This document shows positions 35,188 through 43,991 of a DNA stretch of 64,000 nt, in pieces. The notes beneath the pieces are model-generated. The model ran no database searches, was not told the DNA's origin, and saw only the letters and a list, made by a program, of their open reading frames with translations. Each line of letters opens with the position of its first letter. Positions within the stretch are counted from its first letter, which is position 1. The stretch comes from Algoriphagus oliviformis (GTDB lineage: Bacteria; Bacteroidota; Bacteroidia; Cytophagales; Cyclobacteriaceae): assembly GCF_017254915.1 (NCBI RefSeq), contig NZ_JAFKCT010000011.1:82842-146841 (forward strand). Reading direction: 5' to 3'. A program made the position numbers and the translations under genes.

Positions 35188-35244
35188 GCGGATATGAAAC
35201 CCAGCGAGATTCCATAGAGCCTTTAAAAATCAAACTATAGACTT

Positions 35245-36288
35245 ATGAAATTAAAATTCGGATCAGTTGAAGAAAACGTAGTAACCAGGGATGAGTTTCC
35301 ATTGGAAAAAGCCCGCGAGGTGCTCAAGGACGAGGTGATCGCAGTAATCGGCTACGGGGTACAAGGCCCAGGCCAGGCACTCAACCTGAAGGACAACGGC
35401 TTCAACGTGATCGTGGGCCAGAGAAAAGGCTCCAAGACTTGGGACAAGGCCATCTCCGACGGCTGGGTTCCAGGTGAGACCCTGTTTGAAATCGAAGAAG
35501 CCTGCGAAAAAGGCACCATTATCCAGTTCCTCCTGTCTGACGCAGGTCAGATCACCCTGTGGCCTACAGTGAAGAAGCACCTGACCCCAGGCAAAGCGCT
35601 TTACTTCTCCCACGGCTTCGGCGTGACTTACAAGGAGAAAACCGGCATCGTGCCACCTGCTGACGTAGACGTGATCTTGGTCGCTCCAAAAGGCTCCGGT
35701 ACTTCCCTGAGAAGAATGTTTGTAGAGGGCAGAGGCTTGAACTCTTCTTATGCAATCTTCCAAGATGGAACTGGCAAAGCCAAAGACCGCGTTATCGCTT
35801 TGGGTATCGGCGTAGGATCCGGCTACCTGTTTGAGACCGATTTCTATCGTGAGGTGACTTCCGACTTGACTGGCGAAAGAGGCACCCTGATGGGAGCCAT
35901 CCAAGGTATCTTCGCAGCGCAGTACGAGGTCTTGAGATCCAATGGCCACACGCCATCCGAGGCGTTCAACGAGACCGTAGAAGAACTGACCCAATCCCTG
36001 ATGCCACTGGTGGCAGAGAATGGTATGGACTGGATGTACGCCAACTGCTCCACCACTGCCCAGCGCGGTGCACTGGACTGGTGGAAGCCTTTCCGCGACG
36101 CGACCAAGCCGGTTTTCGAAGCGCTTTACGATTCCGTAAAGACAGGCAAAGAAGCCCAAAAGTCCATCGACTCCAACTCCAAGGCGGACTACAGAGAGAA
36201 GCTGGAGGAAGAACTGAAGGAACTGAGAGAGTCTGAAATGTGGCAGGCCGGAGCGGTCGTCCGTCAGTTGAGACCAGAGAATAATTAA
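35245..36288 (+). CDS. ilvC: ketol-acid reductoisomerase
   Basis: IlvC isomerises and reduces acetolactate or acetohydroxybutyrate with NAD(P)H and magnesium. The 347-residue protein is a class I (short) enzyme: the Rossmann motif GYGVQGPGQALNLKDNG near 34, the cofactor-loop VGQRKGSKTWDKA, and the acidic metal-binding C-terminal knot domain (ETDFYREVTSDLTGERGTLMGAI). The Arg/Lys/Ser of the cofactor loop suggests NADPH preference by family rules. It is preceded by a 132-base gap in the operon. Confidence 0.96.
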   Translation: MKLKFGSVEENVVTRDEFPLEKAREVLKDEVIAVIGYGVQGPGQALNLKDNGFNVIVGQRKGSKTWDKAISDGWVPGETLFEIEEACEKGTIIQFLLSDAGQITLWPTVKKHLTPGKALYFSHGFGVTYKEKTGIVPPADVDVILVAPKGSGTSLRRMFVEGRGLNSSYAIFQDGTGKAKDRVIALGIGVGSGYLFETDFYREVTSDLTGERGTLMGAIQGIFAAQYEVLRSNGHTPSEAFNETVEELTQSLMPLVAENGMDWMYANCSTTAQRGALDWWKPFRDATKPVFEALYDSVKTGKEAQKSIDSNSKADYREKLEEELKELRESEMWQAGAVVRQLRPENN

Positions 36289-36309
36289 AAAACCCAAACC
36301 CCAAATATT

Positions 36310-37818
36310 ATGAGTGACAAGCTGTGGATTTTTGATACAACCCTGAGAGATGGGGAGCAAGTGCCAGGGTGTCAGTTGAATACCCAGGAGAAGATCGTGG
36401 TGGCCCAGGCCCTAGAGGCACTAGGCGTGGATATTATCGAAGCAGGCTTTCCGATTTCCAGCCCGGGAGATTTCAACTCGGTGCAGGAGATTTCCAAGGC
36501 GGTTTCCAATCCGATCATTTGCGCACTATCCCGTGCTGTAGAAAAAGATATCGAAGTAGCAGCCGCAGCGCTCAAATATGCCAAGAAGGGGCGGATTCAC
36601 ACCGGCATCGGCGTGTCTCCCTACCACATCCAGTACAAGCTGCGCTCCACCCCCGAGGATATCATTGCCCGGGGCGTGGCGGCAGTGAAGTTTGCCAAGC
36701 GCTTCGTGGAGGACGTGGAGTTTTACGCCGAGGATGCGGGTCGTTCGGAGCCCGATTTTCTTTGCAAAATCATCGAAGAGGTGATCAAGGCAGGGGCGAC
36801 CGTGGTGAACATTCCGGATACGACCGGCTATTGCCTTCCCGAGCAGTACGGAGCGATCATCGCCAGCCTGAAAAACAATGTGCCAAACATTGACAAGGCC
36901 ATCATCGCCACCCACTGCCACAACGACCTCGGTATGGCCACTGCCAACACCATCTCCGGTGTACAGCACGGCGCCCGCCAAGTCGAGGTGACCATCAACG
37001 GAATCGGGGAAAGAGCCGGAAACACCTCCATGGAGGAAGTGGTCATGGCGATCAAGTGCCACAATTCGATCCCTGTCTACACCGACATCGTCACGCCAAA
37101 GATCTATCAGACCAGCCGTCTGGTGTCCAAGCTGATGAACATGCCGGTACAGCCAAACAAGGCCATCGTGGGTAGAAACGCGTTTGCGCACTCCTCCGGT
37201 ATCCACCAAGACGGCGTGCTGAAGCACAGGGAGAATTACGAAATCATCGATCCCAAAGAGGTCGGTGTGGACGAATCCACCATCGTCTTGACTGCAAGGT
37301 CGGGCAGGGCTGCACTGAAGCACCACTTGGACGCTTTGGGCGTGGAGCTGGAAGGCGAGGAGTTGCGCGAGGTGTACGAGGCATTCTTGGTCTTGGCAGA
37401 CTCCAAGCGCGACATCGGCCGCAAGGATCTCCTGGAGCTGGTAGGCAAGTACATGGACGAATCCAACTTCATCGAGCTCCAGTCCATCAGCTATTCCTCC
37501 AACGGCGCCATCAATGCGCAGGTCAGCTTGAAGATCGGAAGCGAGCTTCACAGCGCTTCCTCCAGCGGCGTGGGTCCTGTGGATGCGGTGCTGAAGTCCA
37601 TCGAAAAGATCGTCAAGCCCCAGGTTGATTTGGAGGAGTTTCTCATCCAGGCGATTACCCATGGCAGCGACGACGTAGCCAAAGTGCACATGCGCCTGAT
37701 CAAATCGGACAAGCCTTACTACGGTTTTGCCTCAAACAAAGACATCGTGCTGGCCTCGGCGCAGGCTTTCGTGGATGCGCTCAACAAAATACCGGTCAAA
37801 GAATACGTGACTGCTTAA
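36310..37818 (+). CDS. leuA: 2-isopropylmalate synthase
   Basis: First committed enzyme of leucine synthesis, condensing 2-oxoisovalerate with acetyl-CoA. The 502-residue protein begins with the HMGL-like TIM-barrel motif FDTTLRDGEQVPGCQLN, has the metal-binding HCHNDLGMATAN and the GIGERAGNTSMEEVV loop. It ends with the LeuA allosteric domain (about residue 370 onward: LQSISYSSNGAINAQVSLKIG). It is distinct from the second, citramalate-type paralogue at 39942. The spacing to leuC is 2 bases. Confidence 0.96.
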   Translation: MSDKLWIFDTTLRDGEQVPGCQLNTQEKIVVAQALEALGVDIIEAGFPISSPGDFNSVQEISKAVSNPIICALSRAVEKDIEVAAAALKYAKKGRIHTGIGVSPYHIQYKLRSTPEDIIARGVAAVKFAKRFVEDVEFYAEDAGRSEPDFLCKIIEEVIKAGATVVNIPDTTGYCLPEQYGAIIASLKNNVPNIDKAIIATHCHNDLGMATANTISGVQHGARQVEVTINGIGERAGNTSMEEVVMAIKCHNSIPVYTDIVTPKIYQTSRLVSKLMNMPVQPNKAIVGRNAFAHSSGIHQDGVLKHRENYEIIDPKEVGVDESTIVLTARSGRAALKHHLDALGVELEGEELREVYEAFLVLADSKRDIGRKDLLELVGKYMDESNFIELQSISYSSNGAINAQVSLKIGSELHSASSSGVGPVDAVLKSIEKIVKPQVDLEEFLIQAITHGSDDVAKVHMRLIKSDKPYYGFASNKDIVLASAQAFVDALNKIPVKEYVTA

Positions 37819-37820
37819 TT

Positions 37821-39227
37821 ATGGAAAAGACAACATTATTTGATAAGATCTGGGATTCCCACGTGGTCAAATCCGTACCTGCTGGGCCAGATGTGTTCTT
37901 CATCGATAAGCATTTTATCCATGAAGTGACTTCTCCCGTCGCTTTTCTCAACTTGGAGAAAAGGGGCATCAGCGTAAAGTACCCGCACCGTACCATCGCT
38001 ACTCCCGATCACAACGTCCCCACCGTGGACCAAGATCAGACGATCAAGGACAAGCTCTCCCGCATGCAGGTGGAGAAGCTTCGCGAAAACTGCAAGAAAT
38101 ACGGCATCGAGCTGCATGACCTCGGCTCAGCTCACCACGGCATCGTGCACGTGATCGGGCCGGAGCTGGGAGTGACCCAGCCGGGCATGACCATCGTGTG
38201 CGGCGACTCCCACACCTCTACCCACGGTGCCTTTGGCGCTATCGCCTTCGGGATCGGTACTTCCGAGGTCGAGATGGTACTGGCCACCCAGTGCATCATG
38301 CAGTCCAAGCCTAAGAAAATGCGGATCTCCGTGGAAGGCGAGCTGGGCAAAGGCGTGACTTCCAAGGATATCATCCTCTACATCATCTCCAAAATCTCCG
38401 CGGCCGGTGCTACCGGGTATTTCGTGGAGTATGCGGGTTCCGCAATCCGTAACCTCTCCATGGAAGCCAGAATGACCATCTGCAACATGTCCATCGAAAT
38501 GGGCGCACGTGGTGGCTTGATCGCTCCGGATGAGACTACTTTCGACTACCTGAAAGGAAAGCAATACGCTCCAGCCGGTGAGGCTTGGGACGAAGCGGTT
38601 GCTCACTGGAAGATGCTGAAAACCGACGACGGTGCGACCTTTGACAAGGAATACCACTACGACGCGGCCGACATCGAGCCGATGATCACCTACGGTACCA
38701 ACCCAGGCATGGGAATCAAAGTGGTGGAAAACATCCCGACCACCGAAGGCATGGAAGGCTCAAACAAGACTTCCTATCTGAAGTCCCTCAATTACATGGG
38801 CTTTGCTCCCGGAGAATCTGTCAAAGGAAAGCAAGTGGACTACGTCTTCGTGGGCTCCTGTACCAACGGGCGAATCGAAGATATCCGTTCCGTGGCAGAG
38901 TTTGTGAAGGGAAAGAGAAAGGCCGACAACATCACGGCTTGGATCGTCCCTGGTTCCCGTGAAGTGGAAAAGCAGGCCCATGAGGAAGGTTTGGTGAAAA
39001 TCCTGGAGGAAGCAGGCTTTGTCCTTCGCCAGCCAGGCTGCTCCGCTTGCCTCGCGATGAACGATGACAAGATTCCAGCTGGGAAATTGGCGGTTTCTAC
39101 TTCCAACAGAAACTTCGAAGGTCGTCAAGGCCCCGGTGCCCGCACCATGCTCGCGTCTCCTTTGACCGTGGCAGCGGTAGCCGTGACCGGCAAGATCACC
39201 GATCCTCGGGAGGTTCTCGAGAATTGA
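37821..39227 (+). CDS. leuC: 3-isopropylmalate dehydratase large subunit
   Basis: LeuC with LeuD forms the aconitase-like isomerase; it also handles citramalate. The 468-residue protein shows the aconitase signatures VCGDSHTSTHGAFGA and FVGSCTNGRIEDI, with the last cluster cysteines in RQPGCSACLAM. Family length (about 465) is matched. The gene starts 2 bases after leuA, and a 112-base gap with an inverted repeat separates it from leuD. Confidence 0.97.
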   Translation: MEKTTLFDKIWDSHVVKSVPAGPDVFFIDKHFIHEVTSPVAFLNLEKRGISVKYPHRTIATPDHNVPTVDQDQTIKDKLSRMQVEKLRENCKKYGIELHDLGSAHHGIVHVIGPELGVTQPGMTIVCGDSHTSTHGAFGAIAFGIGTSEVEMVLATQCIMQSKPKKMRISVEGELGKGVTSKDIILYIISKISAAGATGYFVEYAGSAIRNLSMEARMTICNMSIEMGARGGLIAPDETTFDYLKGKQYAPAGEAWDEAVAHWKMLKTDDGATFDKEYHYDAADIEPMITYGTNPGMGIKVVENIPTTEGMEGSNKTSYLKSLNYMGFAPGESVKGKQVDYVFVGSCTNGRIEDIRSVAEFVKGKRKADNITAWIVPGSREVEKQAHEEGLVKILEEAGFVLRQPGCSACLAMNDDKIPAGKLAVSTSNRNFEGRQGPGARTMLASPLTVAAVAVTGKITDPREVLEN

Positions 39228-39249
39228 GTTCTTACAGGTATTGAGTTAC

Positions 39250-39311
39250 TGGTTATTCGAGGTTAGATGGGATTTGATATCCTACTTCCACACTCGGGTT
39301 GCCAATAACCA
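39250..39311. repeat. inverted repeat in the leuC-leuD gap
   Basis: TGGTTATT (39250-39257) and AATAACCA (39304-39311), followed by a further AATAAC unit. It resembles low-complexity GTTATTGG-type intergenic repeats. It has no T-run and lies inside an operon, so it may affect RNA processing rather than end transcription. Confidence 0.45.
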
Positions 39312-39339
39312 ATAACAACTAACTAACTACTGAAACACT

Positions 39340-39930
39340 ATGGCTTACGATAAATTCACCGTCCTACGCGATACGGCAGTGCCACTGCCGACCGAAAACG
39401 TGGACACCGACCAGATCATCCCGGCTCGATTCCTGAAGGCCACCGAGCGCGAAGGCTTTGGCGACAACCTGTTTCGCGACTGGAGATACGACGTAGAGGG
39501 CAACCCGAAACAGGATTTTGTCCTCAATGACGACACGTACTCCGGCAAAATCCTCGTTGCTGGCAAAAACTTTGGCTCAGGCTCCAGCCGCGAGCACGCT
39601 GTGTGGGCGATCTACGATTATGGATTCCGCTGCGTGGTGTCCAGCTTTTTCGCAGACATCTTCAAAAACAACTGCCTGAACATCGGCGTGCTGCCGGTGA
39701 CGGTCTCTGCCGAGTTTGCGGACAAGCTTTTCGCGGCGATCACGGCAGACCCCAAGACAGAAATCGAAGTGAGCCTGCCTGAGCAGAAGATCACTTTGCT
39801 GTCCACCGGCGAGTCGGAGTCCTTCGACATCAACGAATACAAGAAAAGCAACATGAAGAACGGGTTTGACGACATCGACTACCTGCTCAACATGTCATCT
39901 GAAATAGAGGCTTTTGCCGCTAACAGATAA
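39340..39930 (+). CDS. leuD: 3-isopropylmalate dehydratase small subunit
   Basis: The 196-residue LeuD swivel-domain subunit shows PLPTENVDTDQIIPARFLK at the N terminus and GKNFGSGSSREHAVWAIYDYGFRCVV at 80-105, the family signatures. It partners LeuC in the isopropylmalate and citramalate isomerisations. It is followed by cimA after 11 bases. Confidence 0.96.
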   Translation: MAYDKFTVLRDTAVPLPTENVDTDQIIPARFLKATEREGFGDNLFRDWRYDVEGNPKQDFVLNDDTYSGKILVAGKNFGSGSSREHAVWAIYDYGFRCVVSSFFADIFKNNCLNIGVLPVTVSAEFADKLFAAITADPKTEIEVSLPEQKITLLSTGESESFDINEYKKSNMKNGFDDIDYLLNMSSEIEAFAANR

Positions 39931-39941
39931 AATACGCTCAA

Positions 39942-41567
39942 ATGGAGGCAAAAAGTAGTCAAATGAGCCAACCCTCCAAGGGTTTGAAAAAACGGCGCAT
40001 AGAAATCATGGATACGACTCTGAGGGATGGCGAACAGACCTCGGGCGTTTCCTTTTTGCCTTCGGAAAAACTCCAGATTGCCAAGCTTCTTCTGGAAGAA
40101 CTCAAAGTGGATCGGATAGAAGTGGCTTCGGCTCGGGTCTCCGAAGGTGAATTGGAAGGTGTGCAGAAAATCGCCCAATGGGCTGCCCAAAAAGGCTATT
40201 TGGATCGCGTGGAGGTTTTGGGCTTTGTGGATACGCCGGTGTCGGTCGACTGGATCGTGGAGGCGGGTGCCAAAGTGCTCAACCTCCTGACCAAAGGCTC
40301 CCACAACCATCTCATCCACCAGCTCAAGAAGACTCCCGAGCAGCATTTCTCAGACATCCAGAGAAGCATTGCCTACGCCCGAGAAAAAGGGGTGGAGGTC
40401 AATGTCTACTTGGAGGACTGGTCTAACGGCATGCGCAATTCCCCTGAGTACACGCTGAGCCTGATCGACTTTCTCAGCAAAGAGCCGGTGAAGCGCGTCA
40501 TGCTTCCGGATACCTTGGGTTTGCTTTCTCCAGACGAGACCCGTGCCTATTTTGAGCAGATCGTCGCACTTTACCCTGGAGTCCACTTCGATTTTCACGC
40601 GCACAATGACTACGACCTCTCCGTCGCCAACGTGATGGAAGCCGTGCTCCACGGAGCATCAGGGCTTCACACTACGGTGAATGGATTGGGAGAGCGGGCT
40701 GGAAATGCCCCGCTGGAGTCAGTCGTGGCGGTGATCAAGGACTTTACCGATCTGGAGATTGGCATTCAGGAGCAAAAGATTTTCCGGGTTTCGAAGCTGG
40801 TGGAGCAGTTTTCCGGACAGCACATCCCGGCAAACAAGCCGGTGGTGGGCGAAAATGTCTTTACCCAGACAGCCGGCATCCACGCCGACGGAGACAACAA
40901 AAAGAACCTGTATTTCAACGATCTGATGCCGGAGCGATTTGGCCGTCAGCGGAAATACGCCCTTGGAAAGACCTCTGGCAAAGCCAATATCCTCAAGAAC
41001 CTCGAGGAGCTTGGGATTTCCCTGGAGAAAGACGAGCTCGCCCGCGTGACTCAGCGCATCATTGAGCTTGGGGACAAAAAGGAGCGTGTGACCACGGAGG
41101 ATTTGCCCTATATCATCTCCGATGTCCTGCAAAACAACTCCATCACGCGAAACATCCAGATCGAAGGCTATCACATGACCCATTCCAAGGGGCTGAAACC
41201 GGTCGTGCAGCTGCGGATGAATATCCATGGGAAATTCTATGACGAGATCGCCACCGGTGACGGCCAGTACGATTCTTTCATGAAGGCCCTGAAAAAAATC
41301 TACCGCACGCTGGGCAAGGAGCTTCCTAAACTCACGGACTATCACGTGTCCATTCCTCCGGGTGGCAAGACCGATGCCTTTGTGGAAACGGTCATCACCT
41401 GGGACTATGGCAAGATTTTCAAAACCAAAGGTCTGGATCCAGACCAAACGGTGGCTGCGATGATGGCCACCGAAAAAATGCTCAACATCATCGATTCAAT
41501 CAGTTACAACCCAGAAAAAGAAGAATCCACTTACTATGGAAATGAATATCGCGCTGTTGCCGGGTGA
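39942..41567 (+). CDS. cimA: citramalate synthase, Leptospira type
   Basis: The 541-residue LeuA-superfamily enzyme probably condenses pyruvate with acetyl-CoA to (R)-citramalate, feeding 2-oxobutyrate to isoleucine synthesis. The barrel motifs are MDTTLRDGEQTSGVSFLPSEKL, RIEVASARVSEGELEGVQKI, NVYLEDWSNGMRNSPEY and HAHNDYDLSVANVM. From memory these are closer to Leptospira interrogans CimA than to LeuA1. A C-terminal LeuA-type regulatory domain (DYHVSIPPGGKTDAFVETVITW) would bind isoleucine. Its end overlaps leuB by 32 bases. A start at 39963 (MSQPSKG) is an alternative. Confidence 0.88.
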   Translation: MEAKSSQMSQPSKGLKKRRIEIMDTTLRDGEQTSGVSFLPSEKLQIAKLLLEELKVDRIEVASARVSEGELEGVQKIAQWAAQKGYLDRVEVLGFVDTPVSVDWIVEAGAKVLNLLTKGSHNHLIHQLKKTPEQHFSDIQRSIAYAREKGVEVNVYLEDWSNGMRNSPEYTLSLIDFLSKEPVKRVMLPDTLGLLSPDETRAYFEQIVALYPGVHFDFHAHNDYDLSVANVMEAVLHGASGLHTTVNGLGERAGNAPLESVVAVIKDFTDLEIGIQEQKIFRVSKLVEQFSGQHIPANKPVVGENVFTQTAGIHADGDNKKNLYFNDLMPERFGRQRKYALGKTSGKANILKNLEELGISLEKDELARVTQRIIELGDKKERVTTEDLPYIISDVLQNNSITRNIQIEGYHMTHSKGLKPVVQLRMNIHGKFYDEIATGDGQYDSFMKALKKIYRTLGKELPKLTDYHVSIPPGGKTDAFVETVITWDYGKIFKTKGLDPDQTVAAMMATEKMLNIIDSISYNPEKEESTYYGNEYRAVAG

Positions 41568-42603
41568 CGGCATAGGCCCAGAAGTAGTGGCTCAGGCTGT
41601 GAAAGTCGTGGATGCCATCGGAAAGAAATTTGGACACCAAATCTCCTATAAAGAAGGAATGGTAGGTGCCTGCGCCATCGATGCGGTAGGCGATCCCTAT
41701 CCAGACGCTACCCACGAGATCTGTGCGGCGGCAGATGCGGTGCTTTTCGGGGCCATCGGTCACCCAAAATTCGACAACGACCCCAAAGCCAAAGTTCGTC
41801 CAGAGCAAGGCCTGCTGAGAATGCGCCAGAAGTTGGGCTTGTTTGCCAACGTGCGACCAACCTTCACTTTCCCTTCTTTGGTGCATAAGTCTCCGCTGAA
41901 GCTGGATCGCGTGGACGGGGCGGACTTCGTGTTCTTCCGAGAACTGACCGGAGGTGTGTATTTCGGCGAGCCAAGAGGCAGAAACGAGCAAGGCACCAAG
42001 GCTTTTGATACCAATGTTTACACCAAAGAAGAGATTGTCCGCCTGGCCAGAATGGGCTTCGAAGCCGCTCAGGGCAGAAGAAAGCTCCTGACCTGCGTGG
42101 ACAAAGCCAACGTGATGGCGACGTCCAGACTTTGGAGAGAGACCGTACAGGAATTGGCTCCTGAGTATCCAGACGTGAAGGTGGAGTACGAGTTTGTGGA
42201 TGCCGTAGCGATGCGCTTGATCCAGTGGCCAAAGGCTTATGATGTCTTGATCACCGAAAACCTCTTTGGCGACATCCTTACTGACGAGGCTTCTGTGATT
42301 TCCGGTTCCATGGGCTTGATGCCTTCTGCATCTTTGGGTTCCAAAGTGAAGCTATTCGAACCTATCCACGGTTCCTATCCGCAGGCTGCCGGAAAAGACA
42401 TCGCCAATCCACTCGGAACGGTGCTGTCCGCGGCGATGATGTTTGACTATGCGTTTGGACTGAAAGCCGAAGCTCAGGCGATCACCGACGTGGTCAACCT
42501 GTCCTTGGCAGAAGGCTATGTGACCGAAGATATCGCCGAAGGCGGTACTGCCTACAAAACTTCCCAAGTGGGAGATTGGCTAGCTGCCAAGATTTTGGGG
42601 TAA
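41536..42603 (+). CDS. leuB: 3-isopropylmalate dehydrogenase
   Basis: NAD-dependent oxidative decarboxylase of the Leu pathway, also acting on methylmalate from citramalate. The 355-residue protein begins MNIALLPGDGIGPEV and contains the substrate-binding YFGEPRGRNEQG, the catalytic Lys region VDKANVMATSRLW and the metal-binding ENLFGDILTDEAS and GSMGLMPSAS. It is the last gene of the operon, followed by a terminator at 42656. The start overlaps cimA by 32 bases. Confidence 0.97.
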   Translation: MEMNIALLPGDGIGPEVVAQAVKVVDAIGKKFGHQISYKEGMVGACAIDAVGDPYPDATHEICAAADAVLFGAIGHPKFDNDPKAKVRPEQGLLRMRQKLGLFANVRPTFTFPSLVHKSPLKLDRVDGADFVFFRELTGGVYFGEPRGRNEQGTKAFDTNVYTKEEIVRLARMGFEAAQGRRKLLTCVDKANVMATSRLWRETVQELAPEYPDVKVEYEFVDAVAMRLIQWPKAYDVLITENLFGDILTDEASVISGSMGLMPSASLGSKVKLFEPIHGSYPQAAGKDIANPLGTVLSAAMMFDYAFGLKAEAQAITDVVNLSLAEGYVTEDIAEGGTAYKTSQVGDWLAAKILG

Positions 42604-42627
42604 ACTAGCTTTTGTAAAAAATAGCTG

Positions 42628-42692
42628 TTCGAGACTTGCTATCTCGAATTTCATCAAAAAAAACCACCTCAGGAATGGGGTGGTTTTTTTTT
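42628..42692 (+). terminator. operon-end hairpins after leuB
   Basis: A 7-bp hairpin (TTCGAGA 42628-42634 with TCTCGAA 42642-42648) precedes a strong intrinsic terminator: A-run plus CCACC (42656-42668) pairs with GGTGG plus T-run (42679-42691). The core 42661-42689 is repeated identically at 43321-43349. Confidence 0.9.
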
Positions 42693-42743
42693 ACAAGCTG
42701 AAGATTTCCGTAGAATGGATTAAATTCAAGAAACTTTCAAGTC

Positions 42744-42968
42744 ATGGAAAATTCGATTCTTAAAGAAAAACTTCATCATGTGGTCGATTCTGCTGACACC
42801 AAATTATTGAAGATTTTGTATTCTGTTGTCAATGAGTTTGACGAGTCTACGTATGATCTAACTGCCGGACAACAAGCTGATCTAAAGAGGAGGCTGGAAT
42901 TGTTTGATTCCGGAAAAATGAAATTTGGCACTTGGGATGAAATGATTTCAAAACTTGAAAAAGAGTAA
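42744..42968 (+). CDS. antitoxin-like protein of a RelE/ParE module
   Basis: The 74-residue protein (MENSILKEKLHHVVDSADTK to DEMISKLEKE) resembles small Bacteroidota addiction-module antitoxins. It has an N-terminal helical part and a C-terminal stretch TAGQQADLKRRLELFDSGKMKFGTWDEM, a recognisable ending of antitoxins that partner ParE/RelE toxins. Its stop codon overlaps the toxin start by one base (TAATG). Base composition is clearly more AT-rich than the neighbouring leu genes, as expected for an acquired module. Confidence 0.8.
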   Translation: MENSILKEKLHHVVDSADTKLLKILYSVVNEFDESTYDLTAGQQADLKRRLELFDSGKMKFGTWDEMISKLEKE

Positions 42969-43276
42969 TGCCTTGGTCGATTAGCTATTCCGATCAGGCT
43001 CAAAAAGATGTTCGAGTAGCGTTCAGGTACTATAAAAACATCAGTGAAGTTTTGGGAAAGTATTTTTTGAGTGAGCTCAAGTATGCCGAAAAAACCGTAC
43101 TCAATTCTCCTGAGGGATTTCAGATAAGATTTTTTGAGCGTATTCGAGGATGTCCTCTGAAGCATTTCCCTTTTTTGATGCTTTATGTTGTAGTTGAAAA
43201 ATCTGTCAATGTTTTGGCGGTTTTTAACACCAATCAAAATCCTGAGCTTATGGAATCAAGATTGAAATCTGTTTAA
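42968..43276 (+). CDS. RelE/ParE-type toxin
   Basis: The 102-residue protein (MPWSISYSDQAQKDVRVAFRYYK) has the RelE/ParE superfamily pattern: an N-terminal helix pair, then strands ending ERIRGCPLKHFPFLMLYVVVEKSVNVLAVFNTNQNP, with the family's late Arg/His replaced by Asn-Thr-Asn. It is coupled to the antitoxin (TAATG). The cassette sits between two copies of the leuB 3' region. Whether it is a translation or gyrase poison cannot be told. Confidence 0.82.
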   Translation: MPWSISYSDQAQKDVRVAFRYYKNISEVLGKYFLSELKYAEKTVLNSPEGFQIRFFERIRGCPLKHFPFLMLYVVVEKSVNVLAVFNTNQNPELMESRLKSV

Positions 43277-43349
43277 TTGGCTGCGGGGATTTTGGGATAA
43301 ATTTCCCGCTATAGGCTAACAAACCACCTCAGGAATGGGGTGGTTTTTT
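43276..43349 (+). repeat. second copy of the leuB 3' end and terminator
   Basis: 43276-43301 resembles the last codons and stop of leuB (42575-42604): ATTGGCT, a few changes and a gap, then GATTTTGGG and TAAA. After a short spacer, 43321-43349 is identical to the leuB terminator at 42661-42689. The toxin stop TAA is immediately upstream. The second terminator can end the toxin-antitoxin transcript. It is a direct repeat flanking the cassette. Confidence 0.75.
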
Positions 43350-43409
43350 GGTTTAGAGGAATGCTTCAGGTTCAAGGATGTCCATTTTTATAATGCTAAA
43401 ATTAACGTC

Positions 43410-43991
43410 TTAGACTTCTTCGTCCCTTTTTACCCATTTTCTTATCCTTTCAACCTCTCGCTGTAATTCTTTCAAAGCTCTTTTTTGATATTTAAGCCAA
43501 AGTATTTCCGTTTTAAAAATTGGAAGTGCGTGATCCAAGGGTGGCGGTGGTGGAGGCGCATGCGGAGAGCCAAAATAGAAAGGAAATCTGGTACTCCTAG
43601 AAAGCCCGCAGTCAGGGATGGTTATGGTTCCGTCTTGATTTTTAACTGTATAAACCAACCAAGTCTCACCAATTTCAAAGGGTATTATTGCCATGTAATT
43701 GTCTTGAATGCCACCGACTACCGTAGAATCATCCAGAGATCCTTTCAGGATTTCAATTACTTTGAGCTTGTAGGAACCATCGGAATTGATGGAGATTGTT
43801 TCACCGATAAAAATCAGGTCATTAAAAAGGAATTCCTCTTTTTGGGCTTTTTTTAAGTTCCTTATTCTAAGGCAGTCGTAAGCAAACAGTGTTGTAGTGG
43901 TGACGAAAGAAAAAAATAAAAGAAGGAAAATGCCTGACGGTTTCACTTGCAGTTTAATAAGGCTTACAGAATTGTTTTTCTTTCTACCCAT
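43410..43991 (-). CDS. secreted protein, possible netrin/TIMP-like fold, with polyproline
   Basis: The 193-residue protein has an uncleaved or signal-peptide-like hydrophobic segment (about residues 17-37). The pattern then resembles the NTR/TIMP-like OB-fold of secreted bacterial proteins: YDCLRIRNL, EFLFNDLIFIGETI, YKLKVIEILKG, IPFEIGETWLVYTVKNQDG and a second cysteine in PDCGLSRS. A PPPPPP run follows near residue 150, then a basic helical tail. The fold is an inference. It overlaps hepT by 8 bases and is the last gene of the DUF2442-mntA-hepT unit. Confidence 0.55.
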   Translation of the reverse strand: MGRKKNNSVSLIKLQVKPSGIFLLLFFSFVTTTTLFAYDCLRIRNLKKAQKEEFLFNDLIFIGETISINSDGSYKLKVIEILKGSLDDSTVVGGIQDNYMAIIPFEIGETWLVYTVKNQDGTITIPDCGLSRSTRFPFYFGSPHAPPPPPPLDHALPIFKTEILWLKYQKRALKELQREVERIRKWVKRDEEV

